From NCBI GenBank assembly GCA_018714725.1, contig DVMZ01000091.1, forward strand, positions 1-16,679: a stretch of 16,679 nt of DNA. Reading direction: 5' to 3'. This stretch comes from Candidatus Scatosoma pullistercoris. GTDB taxonomy: Bacteria > Bacillota > Clostridia > Christensenellales > Borkfalkiaceae. The notes beneath the pieces are model-generated. The model was not told where the DNA came from. It made no database searches and saw nothing but the letters and a program-made list of their open reading frames with translations. A program made the translations under genes and the position numbers. Shown here in pieces: positions 15,875 to 16,679 of this stretch (its first letter is position 1; each line of letters starts with the position of its first letter).

Positions 15875-16495
15875 ATGGCAAGGCTGAATGTCAATCCTAC
15901 CCGCATGGAGCTGAAAAAGCTGAAAGCGCGGCTCTCCACGGCCGTGCGCGGGCATAAACTGCTCAAAGACAAATCGGACGAAATGGTGCGGCGGTTTACG
16001 GAAATCCTCAAAGAGAATAAGCGGCTGCGCGATGAAGTGGAAAAGGAACTTTCCCTGACCCTTCGTCAGTTTTCCGTGGCGCGTTCGGTGACGCCGGCTT
16101 TTGAAGCGGAGGCGGCGTTTTCCATGCCCTCCGTTGCGGTGGGGGTGGAATGCGGCTCGGAAAGCGTGATGGGGGTGGAAGTTCCGAAAGTGTCTTTAAC
16201 CGGTTCCCGCCGAGCGGACGGCCTGCCTTACGCCTATGCAGAAATCACCAGCGAGGCGGATTATTCGGTGGGCATGGTCTCGGCGCTTTTGCCGAAGATG
16301 GTGCTTCTGGCAGGCACGGAAAAGCGGATGCGGCTGTTGGCGGAAGAGATCGAGCGGAACAAACGCCGGGTAAACGCGCTGGAATATATCATGATTCCAC
16401 AGCTGGAGGAGACAATCCGGTATATCAAGGATAAACTGGACGAAAACGAGCGCGCTTCGGTGGTGCGGTTGATGAAAGTGAAGGGAAAGCAATGA
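15875..16495 (+). CDS. ntpD: V-type ATPase subunit D (central rotor shaft)
   Basis: The 206-residue protein forms the long two-helix shaft that turns inside the A3B3 head and joins it to subunit C. The N-terminal helix starts with the family signature VNPTRMELKKLKARL and continues as coiled coil to about residue 75. A less conserved middle follows, and the C-terminal helix (RVNALEYIMIPQLEETIRYI, then KLDENERASVVRLMKVK) is strongly conserved. GAGGA (15863-15867) inside the end of ntpB is seven bases before the ATG, and only three bases separate the genes. It is the last gene of the operon here; the ntpH and ntpJ genes that follow in E. hirae are absent. Confidence 0.96.
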   Translation: MARLNVNPTRMELKKLKARLSTAVRGHKLLKDKSDEMVRRFTEILKENKRLRDEVEKELSLTLRQFSVARSVTPAFEAEAAFSMPSVAVGVECGSESVMGVEVPKVSLTGSRRADGLPYAYAEITSEADYSVGMVSALLPKMVLLAGTEKRMRLLAEEIERNKRRVNALEYIMIPQLEETIRYIKDKLDENERASVVRLMKVKGKQ

Positions 16496-16510
16496 GCTTG
16501 TCTGCGGCGT

Positions 16511-16534
16511 TTTTCCGGAGTTTTTTCTGGAAAA
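16511..16534 (+). other. Stem-loop after ntpD, end-of-operon candidate without U-tract
   Basis: TTTTCCGGAG (16511-16520) pairs with TTCTGGAAAA (16525-16534) over ten positions (two G/T pairs) around a TTTT loop. It begins 15 bases after the ntpD stop. GCCGGC rather than a T-run follows, so it is a poor intrinsic terminator. It may instead protect the 3' end. Its TTTTCCGG core recalls the inverted repeat at 6918-6944. Confidence 0.45.
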
Positions 16535-16589
16535 GCCGGCGTAGAGAAAGAAAAAATAAAATATTTTCCCGAAAAGTGTGTAGAAACTA

Positions 16590-16618
16590 TTGACAAAAGC
16601 GGAGAGATACTGTATAAT
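16590..16618 (+). promoter_or_regulatory. Consensus sigma-A promoter of the tRNA
   Basis: TTGACA (16590-16595) and TATAAT (16613-16618) are separated by 17 bases, a perfect consensus. The expected start near 16625 is only a few bases before the mature tRNA 5' end at 16632. A strong promoter of this kind is typical of stable RNA genes. Confidence 0.92.
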
Positions 16619-16631
16619 ATATCATGCTTTC

Positions 16632-16679
16632 GGGGATATGGCTCAGTTGGTAGAGCGGTACGTTCGCAACGTACAGGCC
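16632..16679 (+). tRNA. tRNA-Ala (anticodon CGC), 3' end cut by the window
   Basis: The visible part folds as a tRNA: acceptor strand GGGGATA (16632-16638), TG, D stem GCTC/GAGC (16641-16644 with 16653-16656) around AGTTGGTA, G26, anticodon stem GTACG/CGTAC (16658-16662 with 16670-16674) and loop TTCGCAA. Anticodon CGC (16665-16667) reads GCG, alanine. The variable region AGGCC is at the window end; the T arm and 3' acceptor strand, with the G3-U70 identity pair, are not visible. A dedicated CGC isoacceptor fits a GC-rich genome that uses GCG often. Confidence 0.93.

Noticed and set aside
1..16679. Mobile elements, CRISPR arrays, prophage or defence genes
   Set aside because: No direct-repeat array, transposase, integrase, toxin-antitoxin or defence domain was seen. 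All recognised genes are housekeeping, membrane-energy or small conserved genes.

Overview
The window reads as a chromosomal segment of a GC-rich low-copy Gram-positive of the Clostridia/Firmicutes type. The grounds are: the order (prs remnant)-pth-mfd-exported foldase-like lipoprotein, which is the Firmicutes arrangement; GGAGG-type ribosome binding sites; near-consensus sigma-A promoters (TTGACA/17/TATAAT); a YjzC-like small protein; and a V-type (A-type, Ntp) ATPase operon in the Enterococcus hirae gene order. Family or genus cannot be fixed from sequence reading alone. A gut or anaerobe origin is a guess.

Layout. Positions 1-4208 hold the end of what is probably ribose-phosphate pyrophosphokinase, then peptidyl-tRNA hydrolase and the transcription-repair coupling factor Mfd, all on the + strand. 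A strong promoter at 4219-4247 drives a 736-residue lipoprotein with PrsA/SurA-like features (4333-6543). A 52-residue YjzC-like protein (6686-6844) follows and ends in a clear intrinsic terminator (6869-6905). The next unit starts with a long inverted repeat (6918-6944) beside a perfect consensus promoter (6948-6976). It encodes a cytoplasmic SGNH/GDSL hydrolase (7034-7693) and then nine V-ATPase genes: peripheral-stalk subunit (ntpF type), I, K, E, C, F (ntpG type), A, B and D (7838-16495). A separate perfect promoter (16590-16618) serves a tRNA-Ala(CGC) that is cut by the window end.

How the genes work together. The V-ATPase set is complete for a bacterial V1Vo machine: A3B3 catalytic head, D/F rotor shaft, C coupling the shaft to the K ring, I as stator with the essential arginine, and E plus the short coiled-coil subunit as peripheral stalks. 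The K subunit keeps every sodium-ligand residue known from E. hirae NtpK at one constant offset, so the enzyme is predicted to move Na+ rather than H+. No promoter was found directly in front of the ATPase genes, so the SGNH hydrolase gene may be the first gene of the ATPase transcript.

Every gene is on the + strand. There is no stretch over 300 bases without a gene. No transposase, prophage, CRISPR array or defence gene was seen, and I do not see an obviously new multi-gene system. The best leads are the sodium signature, the inverted repeat beside the hydrolase/ATPase promoter, the structured untranslated segments inside and before the ATPase operon, and the divergent foldase-like lipoprotein.
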